The notes: a model not told the origin generated them from the letters alone. Shown: positions 35,301 to 49,477, numbered from the stretch's first letter. The stretch: DNA of 64,000 nt from Apostichopus japonicus (GCF_037975245.1 NC_092567.1:21366376-21430375), one strand, 5' to 3'. Made by a program: numbers and translations.

Positions 35301-36584
35301 TTTGCACCATCAATAACACTCGCAAGACTGCCCGTACCCTTTGGTTATCGACTTTGCCGATATTGTTGGAGGGCTTTTCAATAATCTTGTCAAGTTTCCA
35401 ACACTCCAGGCGATACATCTTGCAGTTCCCATCCCGGACAGATATTTAATTCACTCTCTTTTTTCTTTCTTGGTCTTGATGGGAGACATATTTAATCTTT
35501 CAATCGTGAATTTTGATGTGACCTTTTAACAGTACATGAAGCAATGATTTTAAATGTGAAACTGCTATCGATCTGTGCCACTGCCAAAAGAATACCGATA
35601 AATATTAGCAGTTTTTTACTCGGACAGTGAAAGCGCTGGGATCTCACCTGCCTCTCGATATTGACATCTATTTTCCTCCTCTCAATCGCCTGCAATCAGT
35701 TATATACCTCTGTCGTGCTCTCACAAATAAGCGTGTTTTCAGGCTCGCGAAATATCACGACTGCAGCGCGTCTTGTGCGATGCCATTCTCATATTTTCGT
35801 AGGCAGTGAGTGAGAAAAACACCATACAAATTGCATTTATTGCTGCTATAGTTAACCAGGTTGTTGTGTAGGGTCACTGAAATTTGCTGCAATTTTGGGG
35901 GAATTGATAAACGAGAGAGGCAACCAGGTGCCTGGGAATCGGCTGTGATATTACCCGATTGGTGTTAATTCATAAAAATATAGAAAGCACAATAAATATA
36001 TTAATGCATAGTTTGATGGATTACTGTACATTGTAGGGAGTGGGGTGAATATCTCTGGGGTGGCAGAGGGTTCGGTTGGGGCGGGATGGAGGTGAATTGG
36101 AGGGGCAGTGATGCAATTTACATACTGTATATGTATACTGTAACCCTTTGGTAAGTTTTGGAGAAGCTGAATATCATGGTCTGTTGCCTATAAAGATAGT
36201 ACAGTACAGAGTACTCTAGTCAGTAGCTAAGTTGGTTAACAAAATCACATGCTCAAAGCTGCAGTTTGTGAGGAGGTGTTCGTGTGCAACCTGATTAGTA
36301 TCCTGTTTTTTTCTAGGGAAGACATGGCAGTGGGAATTCTGTAAAAACTGAGGCCGTTGTCAAAGCGACTGAGATATGAAGGACTACCGTTCTGTACTTT
36401 AAGGATGAAATATCAATAAAACATGAGCAAAGTAATTGCAATATTTTAGTGTATTCTTATTAAAGTTTCTTCTTTATTTCAAAATATTACAATATTCAAT
36501 ATTACAATACAATACAAATACAATACAAAATATAATACAATATTATAAATATTACAAGAATATACAAGAAAATACGTCTGAAAT
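32376..36584. other. non-coding DNA, no gene seen
   Basis: No supported exon. Two stretches, about 34200-34380 and 35200-35830, are richer in CG and lack repeats, so they could be conserved or regulatory, but nothing specific is seen. A GA repeat lies at 34481-34505, a C run at 35287-35298 and an ATACAATATTACAA-type simple tract at 36480-36560. Confidence 0.45.
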
Positions 36585-36735
36585 TAATTCTCCTCCATGC
36601 TACTCTGACTCCTCACAATGCCAACTGGCTCGCTCTAGAGAGGACAGTTAACCTTCTAACACTGTACACCTCAGCGACTGGTCACTGACCGTCAATGACC
36701 CTCGTACTATACTATTGTACTGCCTAGAACCTTAT
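36585..36735 (+). repeat. dispersed repeat R1, diverged copy
   Basis: Shows CTCCTCCATGC, CTGACTCCTCACAATG, GTTAACCTTCTAACACTG, TACACCTCAGCGACTGG and TGACCCTCG in R1 order. A reverse-orientation R1 end lies 40 bases further on. Confidence 0.5.
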
Positions 36736-36774
36736 ATTCTGGTGAACTTTGTCAAATCTGCATGTTTGGTGACC

Positions 36775-36865
36775 ATCCAGAAGTCATTCGGTGTTTATCG
36801 TGTTGTTTGAGGAGACAGGTAACCTCGTGGCTCGTAAATATCCAAACCAGGTAAATTTTCAGATA
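36775..36865 (-). repeat. dispersed repeat R1, reverse 5' part
   Basis: Has GAGGAGACAGGTAACCTCG, GGCTCGTAAATATCC and AAACCAGGTAAATTT, the reverse complement of the R1 upstream part. It provides consensus-like AG|GTAA words on the plus strand. Confidence 0.65.
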
Positions 36866-38365
36866 AACGTGTAATACAAGAATGCAATGAAAACTTTCAA
36901 ATGTGAAAGGGGCACAATTCTTTATTACTAGCCATTCTGGCCTCTCAGCTAAAAGACTATAAAAGACATTGACAGGTACAGTATCTGGCTCTGTCATAAT
37001 AATGACTTCTGCTCCATTACCGTAAACCCCGAAAAACAATCCAAAATGTAATCAAACTTTCGACCTAACGTTGTCATGTATACTGTTTGAAAGCCTGTCA
37101 TCATTACAATACCCACCCTCTAAGTTTGCGATCACTCGAATAAAGCGGAGTAAATAATATCGGATTTCACGAACAAATTTGTTTTGCGAGGAATGAGAGG
37201 AGGTACACATGTGGTATTGTAAATATATATATATATATATACAGCCCAGTAATCCCCATTTCACCTAAAATCTAACCTTTTATTGCAATCTATATACATA
37301 ACAATTAAGTACATTCGTCCATTCTTTCAATCATGGAGATAGATGGATATAATATTTTGTTAGACTTGCGCATCTCATATTTTTTCCTGGTGTGTGAAGC
37401 GACAGGGATACTTAAAACCCACGTGTAACATTCCCCCCTTTTTTTCTTTTTTCTTTTTTTTTCGGCAGTGAAAATCTGTCAAAATAGATTCACTTGAGCC
37501 GCTAGGGGTTATTGACAGTAAGGCAGGTATGACATCAGTGGGCATTCAACTCTTTTGGTCTGCAGCTATAGTGTACAGGCCTTAAATTCTTGGCTTACGG
37601 TTTCTATTTTTTTATGCAGAGATACAACTGACTGATCACACAGTATGATAATTTTGTAACATTTTAGGGGTAAAAAGATTTCCCCTAAGAAATCATGTTT
37701 TGACAAGTGCCAAAAAAACCCAAAAAACAGAGAGATAGAGAGAGAGAAAAAAAAGTTGAAATGGCTTAAGTTCATGAAAAACAGACGTTTTGTCAAAAGA
37801 TCTATGGGATGAGAAGGTTATCACCTGCCCAGTCCAATGTACACAGTGATTTTTACATTCTTTTTGTTTGGTAACATAACTGCGATACATGTATTACTTA
37901 ACACAAAGAATCTTCGGTAAAAGATGTTGACAATAAAGTAAATGGTTGCCACAGGCTATAGTATATACCATGTCATCTATTGTTGTTTATTTAAAGAAGA
38001 AAATATGAACAGATTTCAGTTCAAGGCACTTTTTCATTGATTTTTATGTAAATTGATACAGCAGGAAATATAATTACCTCCGAATATTTAGAAAAGTTCA
38101 TAATCTTCTATCCTTCAGTCCTTGTTTCTGCATCTGCATCTGTTTATTGACCTTTATCATTGGGTCAATCCATGCCAAATCAACAGATTTTTGGGTCGAT
38201 TCCACGTCGACCCTCTCAGAATCGCCTGAAATTGATATGGTGTCTTGCCATATGTCTCAAAGGATGAAATTGGGCAAAAAAAAAATTTTAAAAATTTTCG
38301 TTGCTAGGATATGGCCCCGCCTAGCAACCAAATCCAGATTGCATTTTATCACCATCTAGGAAGAT
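36866..38365. other. non-coding DNA, no gene seen
   Basis: A (TA)n tract lies at about 37226-37242, T-rich sequence at 37435-37465 and a small inverted repeat (GTTGCTAGG at 38300, CCTAGCAAC at 38320). No exon is supported. Confidence 0.5.
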
Positions 38366-38946
38366 AAAATCATCAAGTTAGAGAGAGAGAGATTCTTTAT
38401 TTCACTATTAACTTCGCTCCTCGCTTACCTGTCTCCCCACAACCTTAGCACCTCGTTCTACCATGCCTAGAATGAACTGGTAACCATTTAACACTGTGCG
38501 CCCTCTATGACCGGCCTCTTCAGTCAATGCCCTTCCTTCTCATTCTACCATCCAAAGTGCCAGCATCTTGCGTTTATCATCTGGTTTTTCCCTGATCGTT
38601 TTTCGTACGGAACTGTAGCCAAGGATTCAAGTTTACAAAATCATCAAGTTAGAGAGAGAGATTCTTTATTTCACTATTTACTTTGCTACTCGCATACCTG
38701 TCTCCCCAAAACCTTAGCACATCGTTCTACCGTGCCTAGAATGAACTGGTAACCATTTAACACTGTGCGCACTCTATGACCGGCCTCTCCAGTCAATGCC
38801 CTTCTCATTCTACCATCCAAAGTGCCAGCATCGTGCGTTTTTCGTCTGGTTTTTCCCTGATCGTTTTTCGTACGGAACTGTAACCAAGGATCCTAGTTTA
38901 CAAAATCATCAAGTTAGAGAGAGAGTTTCTTTATTTCACTCTTCAC
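38366..38946 (+). repeat. two tandem R1 copies between three direct repeats
   Basis: The motif AAAATCATCAAGTTAGAGAG, continuing to TTCTTTATTTCACT, occurs at 38366, 38637 and 38902. Each interval holds an R1 copy (CTCGCTTACCTGTCTCCC, TTAGCACCTCGTTCTACC, AATGAACTGGTAACC, GTACGGAACTGTA). The unit lengths are 271 and 265 bases. The layout flank-R1-flank-R1-flank looks like insertion with a long duplication followed by tandem expansion. Confidence 0.85.
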
Positions 38947-41900
38947 ATGTCTTCACATGGTTACTGCACTCTTGCTTTACCTTATTGTCTAGCCATATCT
39001 TGTATAGAAGCCTGCTTAAATACAGTGACTTATATGCAGCATGTTGCTATTACCCTTGAATTACTCTGTCGTCATTAAATCTCTATAATGTGTTCTGAAG
39101 AAAAGAGAGAAAAAAAAAGCAAGAGAAGAAAACAGAGAAGAACCACTCAAATCAGGTCACTCTTCTTAACCTCACCTAAATCTCCACAGATAAAGTTTTT
39201 GGTACCTGACAAATTTGGAGCGATTACATTTTCACTGTCCTAGATTTTACATTTAAAAATAAACTAGAGATGATTGAGAAGAAAAGGAAAATGGGGTTTC
39301 AATCATATCACTTTTGATCAAAGTTCTGTAGGTCATGGCAAACTAGAAGTAGACAATTTTAGTTTAAATGTATTTCTATTCTTTGCTCTGTATTTGCCCT
39401 CTTTTTCTCCCTCATTTCTCTTTTTTTCCTTCTTGTTTATTGTCCTAGTTTTTATCGATTCTTGTTTTGACTACTAACAGTCAGTAGCTGGCTTTAATAC
39501 TACCAGTCACTTCAGGATTACACTTCAAATGGGGGCTCTTTGTTATTTTGATCTTGCCCATCTCTAGTTTCTAAATGATGACCTAAATTCCTCCAGTCTA
39601 TCCAGTTACTATGGAAACCAGTAGGCATTAGGCAGGTGAAATGTTTGTCTATTTCCTGTGCGTAAAATGTCATTGTGTACATCAGTCACCAACTTTAGGG
39701 AACCGAGAGAAAGAAGAGGAGAGAAAATACATAAAGAAAACTAGAATTGAACAAATAACAGAATAAAAAGACAAGTTGAAGAAAAAGAAGAAGAAGAAGA
39801 AAAAGAAGGGGGAGAAGAAAAATAAGTGAACATTTTAGCTTTAGGCATTCCATCAGCAAAGCTGGAAGAATGTTATATTACAAAAAATTGAAATTGTTCA
39901 AACTTGAATTGGTTCCATGTGTCTCATATACATGTAGATAGATATCATCTGGTCAGTGAACCAGAAGCAAACCAGGTTTGTTGACCGCCCGATGACATCG
40001 TAGTTTGTTTGATGAAACCGTTTTGTCATTCCCAGGATGAAAAAATACAAAGTCTCTTGAACAGCACTGTATTAAGTTAATAACTTCTCTATGCCCAGCC
40101 AGTTGGGACAATTTCCTAGTGCTAATACCTCTCTGTACTGTCCTCCCATATTATGCTTCACAGCATTCGTATTGACAGTACAAACAGTTCCTAACCTTTA
40201 TCTGATAGATATTGTGATATCCATACTGCTCGTACTGACAATACTAGTACTCTGAAAGCGGGACATGACATGACAGTATAGATAAGAATTGTCCCAACTG
40301 GGTGCTATGCAAATTAGTAGAAATGAATATGCATGTCAAATACATCAATTCGACTATGACATTAACATAACAAAGAGAAACAGTGGCATGAGTGAAAGTT
40401 TCTGAATGAGTTAGTGTTATTACTTCTCTTCCCTCTGGCACTTGTCATGATCCCCCCCCCCCCCTGAAAACGGATGCACTTTTCTTGCGCACCTATTTTG
40501 TTCTTCCCTAGTTGGTAAAGTTCGCACAGATTTTTGTTGCTCCTCTCTTTAATATCCGTCTCCAATATACGTTGGTAAACTTTTGGGTAGTAGATTCGAG
40601 AAACGAAAGTGGTATTCCGGAAATGTTACATGTATATTGCATAGGTTAATTAGGTTGAGTAGAATGTGGTTAAATTATATAGATTGGAGACGGTTAAGTA
40701 TCGTCCCTCTTAAATAATCCCAAACAACGATTGATCGAGTTAATGGCACTTCATTCATTTCTCTCTTTCAAGTAAAATACTCTGAAATTTTAAAATTTCG
40801 TACCCACAAATTTTCTCTATAACTGTTGATTTTTGCGTTACTTGTACAGATACTAAAGAACACCTTCAATGGTAATAACAGGTTTGAAGAGGCCACATAT
40901 TTCTCGTAATGTATAGTTTTCTTCCTTGCGTTGGGTGGCATTGATTAAAAAAAGAAAGACAGTTTGTTCGTCATTATCATATTAAATCAGCATTCACGGT
41001 TCCAAGCTGTTAAGGATTTTGTCAAGATCTCTGCAAACATTGGACTGCAATCGAGAACATGCTCTGTGCTTTAATGATACTATAGAAATCTTACAAACTT
41101 ACTACAAGAAAATGAAAATTAAAGTTACTTCACGTTAGATAACTCCGAATTATAATTTAATTCCATCAGGACTTAAAATTACTCGCAAGCTAATTTTTTT
41201 TTCTCAATTTTTTATTTCTTTCAAACCTACATCATACTCAAAGAAAATTGAGACATTTCCTGTCACATTTTTATTCACAACTTTTTACAGATATTACAAA
41301 TAGAGTTATGTCGTCGCTGGAAATTTAAATTGAGAAAACCAGCCTGGAGGCTGCTTTAAAAACATGAATCAATGTTGCAGGTGGAGATACAGATAGTCAA
41401 ACGAGTAGAGTGACGTAACCGCAGCGCATGGGACGTAACGGTTCTGTAGTTTGCACATCAAATTGCAGATGCAGCCAAATTAATAATAGTTACAATGCAT
41501 AGAATCCAGTCAAAAGCTGTGCAGTGGACTGTGGTATTAGCGAACCAGACATAACTGACAGACATACACTGTGGTTTCTACTACATTATTGATCTACCGT
41601 GGTGTGTGTGTTACTATAAGAAGCAGCTTTAATGTGTAGTAATGAGATTACAGATTAGTAACTATCCAACTGTATTAACCTAACATGTGACAAGAAGCGC
41701 CGTTCACTTTATATGAATGTGACAACAGGATTCCGATACAGTAGACAAACCTGTGTGCACACTACTACATGACAGGGAATATTTTATCCAGGAACGCAAT
41801 GCAAAATGCTATGCAGACTGCTATGCAAAATGAGCAAACTGCTATACAAGTGCTAAGATGTATAGCAGTTTTCGCACACACAGAAACCATAGTATTTTGT

Positions 41901-44117
41901 GTGGGACGAACATTAGAGCCTTCTAAACTGCTACGCAAAATTTGAACACCACATTATTCCCTTTATAAATTTATGCGATACAATGCATCGTCGATGACGT
42001 CGTTGTCGGCGGGAATGTTCTTTGCTGAAATAATAATAACTACTGTAATAGTAATGGTGTAGAGTTTAAGTTTATACAGTCCAACGCTCTGCCAAATGTA
42101 TCATACAGTAAGGCATCATCAAGGCAATGGTCCAATGTGTGTTGAACACCTGCAATGAAATTAACTAGTTTGTATTGCTTTGCTCCACAAAAAGGACCAA
42201 ACTTTAGAAATGGGAGATCGCTGTGGATTCATCCTGTACTCGACTGGCGCAACAAATTGCACTGTGCATCGAGGTAGCATGCGTACACTACTGTTAGTTT
42301 TATGTGGTTTTTGTAGTGAAACGGAACCAACTGCTTTAATGCCTGTTAATGATTTTCAGAAATGAGTATATAACTACTGTGTACATGATTGTTGATATAG
42401 AATTACTTTTTACCTCACTCAACCATTTTGCCTCACTCAACATAACTTAACTGCATTGGTACTTGTAATTTTTCCAGAAAAAGCATAACTAAAAAGATAT
42501 ACAGTTAATATCTTTGGCCTTTATTAAATCGAGGAAATTTTACTGTGTAAATGTGATTCAAAAGTCGAGATTATCTTTTTAATTTTTTCGTACACAACGG
42601 AACTCAATCTTCCATTTTGTGAGTCTGATTTTATTATCAGAGGAGGGTTTGGTAGCCTCCTGTTTAGTATCTATTATTTACTGGAATGGTTTTCATTCAG
42701 TCTGCCATGTTCCCTCATAATCTTTCCCTCGTTTTTCTTTCTGACATTTTGCAACCCAGATGGTTGTGCACATGGTTTGGTTTTTCGTATTAAACGTAAT
42801 GCCGAGATACCTTTAAATCCAACTATCATGTACAATTAATTCCTTTAAGCACTGCTATAATGGAGCAAATTTTCCAATCCCAGAATTGAACCATTTCATT
42901 TTAAGCTCATTACAGAAATTTCATTTTCTCATCTGTTAATCTATTACCATGACAAACATCGGATTCCAAGAAAACCCATAAACGTGAAAGACGTACATGG
43001 AGTAAAATAACCGAGACACTTTACAGGTCAAAGTAAAGTTTCTCTTTTAAATCATCGTAGTTTCATTAACTTGGGGAGTATTGCATCGTTCCTCCACTCA
43101 ACCGACATCCTGCTCTGGCGATATACGCAGATCCAGTCAGCCAATTGCTTTGATATTTCGTCTAATTTGTCTCGTAGCCCCACGTACCCGATGTAATTAT
43201 TCCTGTGCCTAGCCGTGCGAATCAAGCTCTGCTGGAAATCAGAGAGCGTTCAGCCCCTAATTTTGGCTGGCTTTTTAGATGGCGTTCGATCAGTTGCTAA
43301 GTCTGTCTCATTGCCAAGTGTCTTAATACCAGGCAGGCGGATTTGGGGAAGCTGTTCAAGTAACGTGAAGACTCTTAGTTTAAAACAAGTTACCTTCATA
43401 AAGCATGTAGTACTGTACATTTCAGGACTGTAAATGTCGAGTACATGTAGGGCACTTCCGAAAAGTTCATCTCATACAGATGGCTCAGCCTCAGAATTTA
43501 ATCATGTGGAGTTTTAATGTTGTCCTTCCTGTTGTCATTTATTGATAACAATTTTTTGGGATAATGTAAATATCATATTAATCAAATGTTCATTTCGGGT
43601 CGGTCGGCAGATGGGAAATCGTTTTAAACAGTTCATTTCAAAAGAACTTTGAGTATTAAAATACTTTTGAAATTGTGACTGATAGATTGTTTTCATAATA
43701 TACAAAAGAAATCTGCAACATTTGTTGTAGTATAGTGGTCAGTCTGTGGTCAACATAGGTCAACTATTTGAAAACCTTGTTAACTTTTTGTCTTCAGGGG
43801 AACACTGTCAAATACAGTATCATGCTTGGACTGCCAGGGTTACTTCATTGGTGACAAAAGTCCCAGTAAAATGGTAGATTTTTGCCTTAGTTTCTTGGTA
43901 GATAACATCCTCCAGTCGATGTATGTTAAACATACTGCGTGAGTGCAGACTATCATGATTTTACATTGCAAATACCTGTTGGGAGGGTTGCCACTTTGGT
44001 ATCTTAAGCAGAATTCTACCCTAAAAATATCAAAGTCCTAAAATTGTTTTTATTATCATATGTACAGTACATGACTGACTTTTAAATTATTTTCTCATCT
44101 TCTTTCTTTCCTTGCAG
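38947..44117. other. upstream/intronic DNA before the first visible liprin exon
   Basis: A purine-rich GAAGAAGAAG tract lies at 39775-39825 and a C run at 40452-40464. The stretch 43060-43280 is comparatively GC-rich but has no supported exon. If liprin-alpha begins further left, this is intron. I searched by eye for the conserved N-terminal exon (starting MMCEVMP in family members) and did not find it. Confidence 0.45.
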
Positions 44118-44219
44118 GAGCTGGCGACGTTAACCAAAGAGGTGAACCAGATGAGAGAGATCCTCTTGGAGAAAGATGAAGAAATAAATGAATTAAAAGC
44201 AGAAAGAAATAATACAAGA
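44118..44219 (+). CDS. PPFIA-like: liprin-alpha, exon encoding start of coiled coil
   Basis: This 102-base exon follows the acceptor CTTTCCTTGCAG and ends at AGA|GTAAGA. It encodes 34 residues from [20 protein letters not shown] to [10 protein letters not shown] in phase 0. The sequence and exon length match the liprin-alpha family (human PPFIA1-4), where this segment leads directly into [16 protein letters not shown]. Liprin-alphas are cytoplasmic scaffold proteins that organise presynaptic active zones and focal adhesions, with an N-terminal coiled coil and C-terminal SAM domains. The exons upstream of this one were not identified. Confidence 0.95.
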
Positions 44220-45011
<792 letters not shown>

Positions 45012-45164
45012 TGAGCTTCCAGGTTCCAATTGACATGGCCCCTTCCTTGCTCTGTACCTTTACCTGTTGTAACCACATTGCCCAGTCCCTTTACAATGTG
45101 TAGTCTTCTACAGTGCAGGTTCAGAATGTGGATTGCCCAAATTATATTTCTATATCCAGGCAAC

Positions 45165-45385
45165 CTCTTGTCCTGATGTGTCTGGATAATTCCAAACAAA
45201 AAACACACTTCTAGGCACTTTGGGTGGTAGTATGAGGAGGGTAACTGACTGGTAGTTAATGGTCACTGTGAGGAGGGTACAGTGCTACTTCAATTATGGC
45301 ATGGTAGAGCAATAGTGCTGTGCATGTTAGGAGACAGGTAAGCACCTTGCTGGTAAATACTCAAACACAGTAAGTTTGACGATTT
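45165..45385 (-). repeat. dispersed repeat R1, reverse copy in liprin intron
   Basis: Plus-strand text CTAGGCACTTTGGGTGGTAG, GAGGAGGGTACAGTGC, GCATGGTAGAGC, GTTAGGAGACAGGTAAGC, GGTAAATACTC and CAGTAAGTTTG is the reverse complement of R1 blocks in the expected order. On the transcribed strand the copy carries GACAG|GTAAGC, a consensus splice donor, at 45337/45338. Confidence 0.75.
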
Positions 45386-45404
45386 TTTTCTATAGTGGAA
45401 GTGC

Positions 45405-45620
45405 ATTGGGTTTTGTAACATAGAAATGCAGATAGCTGCAAGAGGAGGTACTGGGAAGTGATTAGGTTGTGTAACAAAGAAATGAAGTTAGATTGTCTGA
45501 ATAATACAGGTTTTAACTTGCAAGAGGAGGTACTGGGAAGTGCATTGGGATGATCCAGGAGTGTCAGTGTAGGCACTCGTTACTAGGGTTGTATAGCATA
45601 GAAATACAGTCAGCTGCTTT
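45405..45620. repeat. degenerate tandem repeat
   Basis: GCAAGAGGAGGTACTGGGAA followed by GTG occurs at about 45437 and again at about 45520. The words TTGTAACATAGAAATGCAG, TTGTGTAACAAAGAAATGAA and TTGTATAGCATAGAAATACA recur around them. The period is roughly 80 bases and the array is imperfect. Confidence 0.6.
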
Positions 45621-46683
45621 TAGTTTCGCAGTCACATCTCGGAGAGAGGTTTATCATATCGACTTGGTTATTATCCTTCCTGTGCCATCAAAATAACAAT
45701 CTGTGTCAAGGAATACCTTACTCACGCTGTGAAACATTTTAGAAGCAAAACCTACTCCCTCCCTCTCTCTCTTCATCTCTCGCTTGGACTGTTGGATGTG
45801 TTGAGGGATGCATAGTATCACTGACAATTGTCACCTGGATAAAACATGGTGGGCTGTTCTTAATTCCCTTTTATGTCAAACACTTCAATGAGGGAATGTT
45901 TGTATGGTTCCCCCGTTGGCCCGAATCATACTGCAAAAAAAAAAACATCAAAAGATTGTTACTGGTTACATTAAGTTTCAGTGATGTAATGTACAGCACT
46001 ACTAACTGCTCCCTTTGCTTATACTGTAGGTAGATTTTATGATTTTTTGTTATTTTTGTATTATTAATAGCCAAGACTACTTCTTATCTGATATAATTCA
46101 ATACTATGGTAGTATGGTTTAATGTTAATGTTAAATCTAAAATGTTTACGTTCCCGCAATACTATGGTTGTCCACATTATCAAACCTTCAGGTAAAAATA
46201 TTCACATTTTCAAGATCCATACAGATTGTGTTATATTACTTATTCAATTTACGGATTGCACCAATAGAGTCAGAAGTTGTTTGAGTGTTATTTGCTCAAG
46301 GCTTCCCACTATATGAGGGGCCCCCTCTGTCCTCTTTGAATTTTGAGGGTACATTCATGGTCTTGATTTGATGGTACATTTACCTGCTGGGTACTAATCT
46401 ACAGAGAGCTCGTCGAAACAGAAGGTTGTAGCAGATACATGGAAACATTTGTGAGCTGGAAAAAAACAGGAATGATAACTGTTGCAGTCCAAATGTATTC
46501 CAAATCTTTAGGAGAGGGGTGTGGTGGGGGGGGGGTATGGTGGGGGTATGGTGGCCTGAGAACCTGATCTGAAATTGTAGACAGTGATGGTCTGAGTCTA
46601 GTCAGTAGTTTTTGGTTTTAAACTCAAACCTTTTATAAAGAAGGAATAGCATGTGAAATATTTGTTCTTGTTAATATAAATGT

Positions 46684-46985
46684 GTATATATATAATGTAA
46701 TTATAATATATTCATTTATAGAGCGCAACAATATGCGAATGCATTTCTATGCGCTTTACAACAATATTACCCCGGTCAACAATAACCTGTCAAACACATG
46801 GCAGCAGCTAAACAGCGCCCAGCTGACAGTTTTATCTCACAGGTCCCCATTTATACACCTGGGTGAAGAGAGGCAATGGAGATAAAGTGCCTTGCCCAAG
46901 GACACAGCGCAATGATCTGGCCAGGACTCGAACCTGCAATCCTTAGATCACAAGTCCACTGCCTAACCACTTGACCACAACGCTC
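46684..46985 (-). mobile_element. tRNA-headed SINE with conserved central domain
   Basis: On the minus strand it starts GTTGTGGTCAAGTGGTTAGG (A box) and then has GCAGGTTCGAGTCCTGG (B box). A body follows containing TGTCCTTGGGCAAGGCACTT and CACCCAGGTGTATAAATGGG, then AAGCGCATAGAAATGC. It ends with GCGCTCTATAAATGAATATA and an AT tail. The CTTGGGCAAGGCACTT block is the kind of deeply conserved central SINE domain known across many animals (Deu/Nin-type; I am not sure which). The head most resembles a tRNA-Ser-like gene. Confidence 0.85.
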
Positions 46986-47428
46986 TCACGTATACATAAC
47001 CTGTCATTTGATAGAGTGTAACTTAGCAATGAGGCCAAAACCATTCAACATAATTTGTGGTCTCCAGTATTACACGCCCCAAAATTCTATGTAATGTGAA
47101 AATGTTTCTAAACAGATGCAGTACAGAATCTAGCATGTTCATTTAATTTTATGAGAAACAAAATGTTGTATACTTCTTCAAAACATTGATGAGATGAAGA
47201 AAGAAAATGTGAACACTTAATTATTTCATGAAGTCCTTGGGATAACATGAGATGACACTTGACATTAAGGATTCTTTATAAAGCCTTCACAGATATACCT
47301 TTGGTCTTTTCATTTTGTTTATTTATGATTATTATTTATGTTTTTTTAATTTTTTGAGTAAAAATTTCATGATTGCACTGAAGGACTCCTTATAAATCGT
47401 TATAAATAGGTATCTATATGAAAGTGTG

Positions 47429-47452
47429 TATATATATATATATATATATATA
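47429..47452. repeat. (TA)n microsatellite
   Basis: Twelve uninterrupted TA units lie inside the second visible liprin-alpha intron, followed by related ATAC/GTAT-rich sequence to about 47500. Confidence 0.9.
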
Positions 47453-49477
47453 CAGTATATGTATACATATATGTGTGTGTATGTATATAACATATGCAGT
47501 ATAAAATATCCACAGTGTCTTAGTGTGTGTATTAGAATGTAATGATCTGTGAACCCCAAGATATCTATAGAGAAAAGAATCGAACTGTATCTACAGTAGA
47601 AGCTGCAATTTGCAGGCATAATTGAGCTCAAATGAGTACCTCAGATCAATAAGAAATTGATTGCATTTGCTGTCTTTTTTGACAGTGGAGTGATGTCAGA
47701 CCTTATTCTTATAATTTTGGAATAGAACCTAGCAAAGACATCTATTTTTATATATTTTTTTTTATTTTTTAAAACCTCTGTATTCTGATGAAGGTAACAG
47801 AGATAGTACTGCATACGGTAGGAACATCGACAGAAGAATATGCGTGGGGGTGGGGGGGTGGGGGGAGTGGGGCAAGGGTGAATGAGAGGGGTTTATGTTC
47901 CCTTAACTTGGAATAGAGATGTATATTTGTTGATACATTTGAAGCCAGTTAGCTTCCGGGCAAAATCCGGGCAAGTCCGCACGATGGTGACCGTTTTCAT
48001 GCAATCGTGTTTTACCTCGATTCAGAGCTCTGTAAAGCAGTACTGTACATATATCTCATGCACATGAAGACCTACGTAGAAGAGCTCTCTGTTAAAACGC
48101 CTGAGAGAGCCCCATCGAATTGAGAAATGTTAGGATGGCATCTTTCAGCGATCTCATCTGTTTATTATGTTTAGCTTCAAGACATAATGACATTGTATGA
48201 AAATAACCTAGTTTGCAGTCAAATGATTATCATGTTGTTCGTCCTGTAATATTTTGTATATATAATTTTTTTTTTTTTTTCCATGATGCACAATGAAAAT
48301 GATATCTGGTAGATTGTCAGATGTGAAATTAACCTTTTTTTGTGGGATATAGAGAAACCAGATCAATGAAATGTGGGTCATTTTTTTGTTAACTCGACGA
48401 CAGAGACAGAAAAAGCGGCACGTTTATTTAAAAAAAGAGGGTCCGAATGATTGTGTGAAAATCGTAACGACAGTAGTCTCAGACGTATTTTTGTACCCAC
48501 AAATTGAATTGAAATTGCTTTCAAGATTGCCTCGTGTGACTAACAAAATTAAGAAAATAACAAAATAACCCCCAAAAATTGTATTCCATATTGGTGAGAT
48601 ATAATGGTTTCAATTTTCTCTTCATGCACAATATGAAGAATTGATCAAATCTAAAAATAGCATCATAGACAGATATAATGTTGAAGTTCTTCAATGTTTT
48701 CTTCCTGTGTTATAACGCAAGAGTTTCTTTTCTGGTTTCTTTTTTGGTTTCTTTTTCCTTTTCTTCTCTTTCCTTTCCTTCTCCGAGGGAAGTGGTGTTT
48801 GCACAAGATGTGCTAATATTATAATTTATACCATCATTTCCTATCAAATACTGGTGTTACTTTTAACAGAGATGTTCATACTGAAAAATGAATGACAAAA
48901 ACAAAGAAAAAGTATAAGGTCAAAATAATGATTGGATTCAGTGCTTGTCCTCATTTCTCTGGGAACTTAACAGAACTTCACAATATTATATTGAAATTAA
49001 TTATTATAATAAAAAAATAAGTTTTTATGAAACCCTAGCTGACACAGGTTTGAGATTGTGCATACCAGAATGTTTGGTATTGGAGCACCACCTTTTGAAA
49101 ATCATTGCTGTGACTTTTACATGTCACCCCCCTCCACCACCCCCCCACCTTGCATCGGGAGACATGATATGTATTATGCAAAGTGCTGTGATTTAGACTG
49201 GCATCTACAGCAAAGACATGGTTCCTAGGAAATATCACCACATTGGCCCAGTTGATTTGGCAATGCAGTATTTTAACTCGTGAGGTTATACATAGATAGA
49301 ATAATGTTCCGGTAAAGTACTAAATAGGCAGTTCTAAGTTTTAGAATAAATTCTTGATCAATTCATAAAATCTGATAGCTGAATTGAAACTGATATGAAA
49401 TGTTTTCAGATCATCACTTGATTGATAAAGCTTCACCGATGTTATGACCGTGATTTTTTATGTTTTCGTCTGCACAG

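Noticed and set aside
46920-46985. Possible tRNA-Ser-like gene on the minus strand
   Set aside because: It has good boxes but no closing acceptor stem, and it continues directly into a SINE body.
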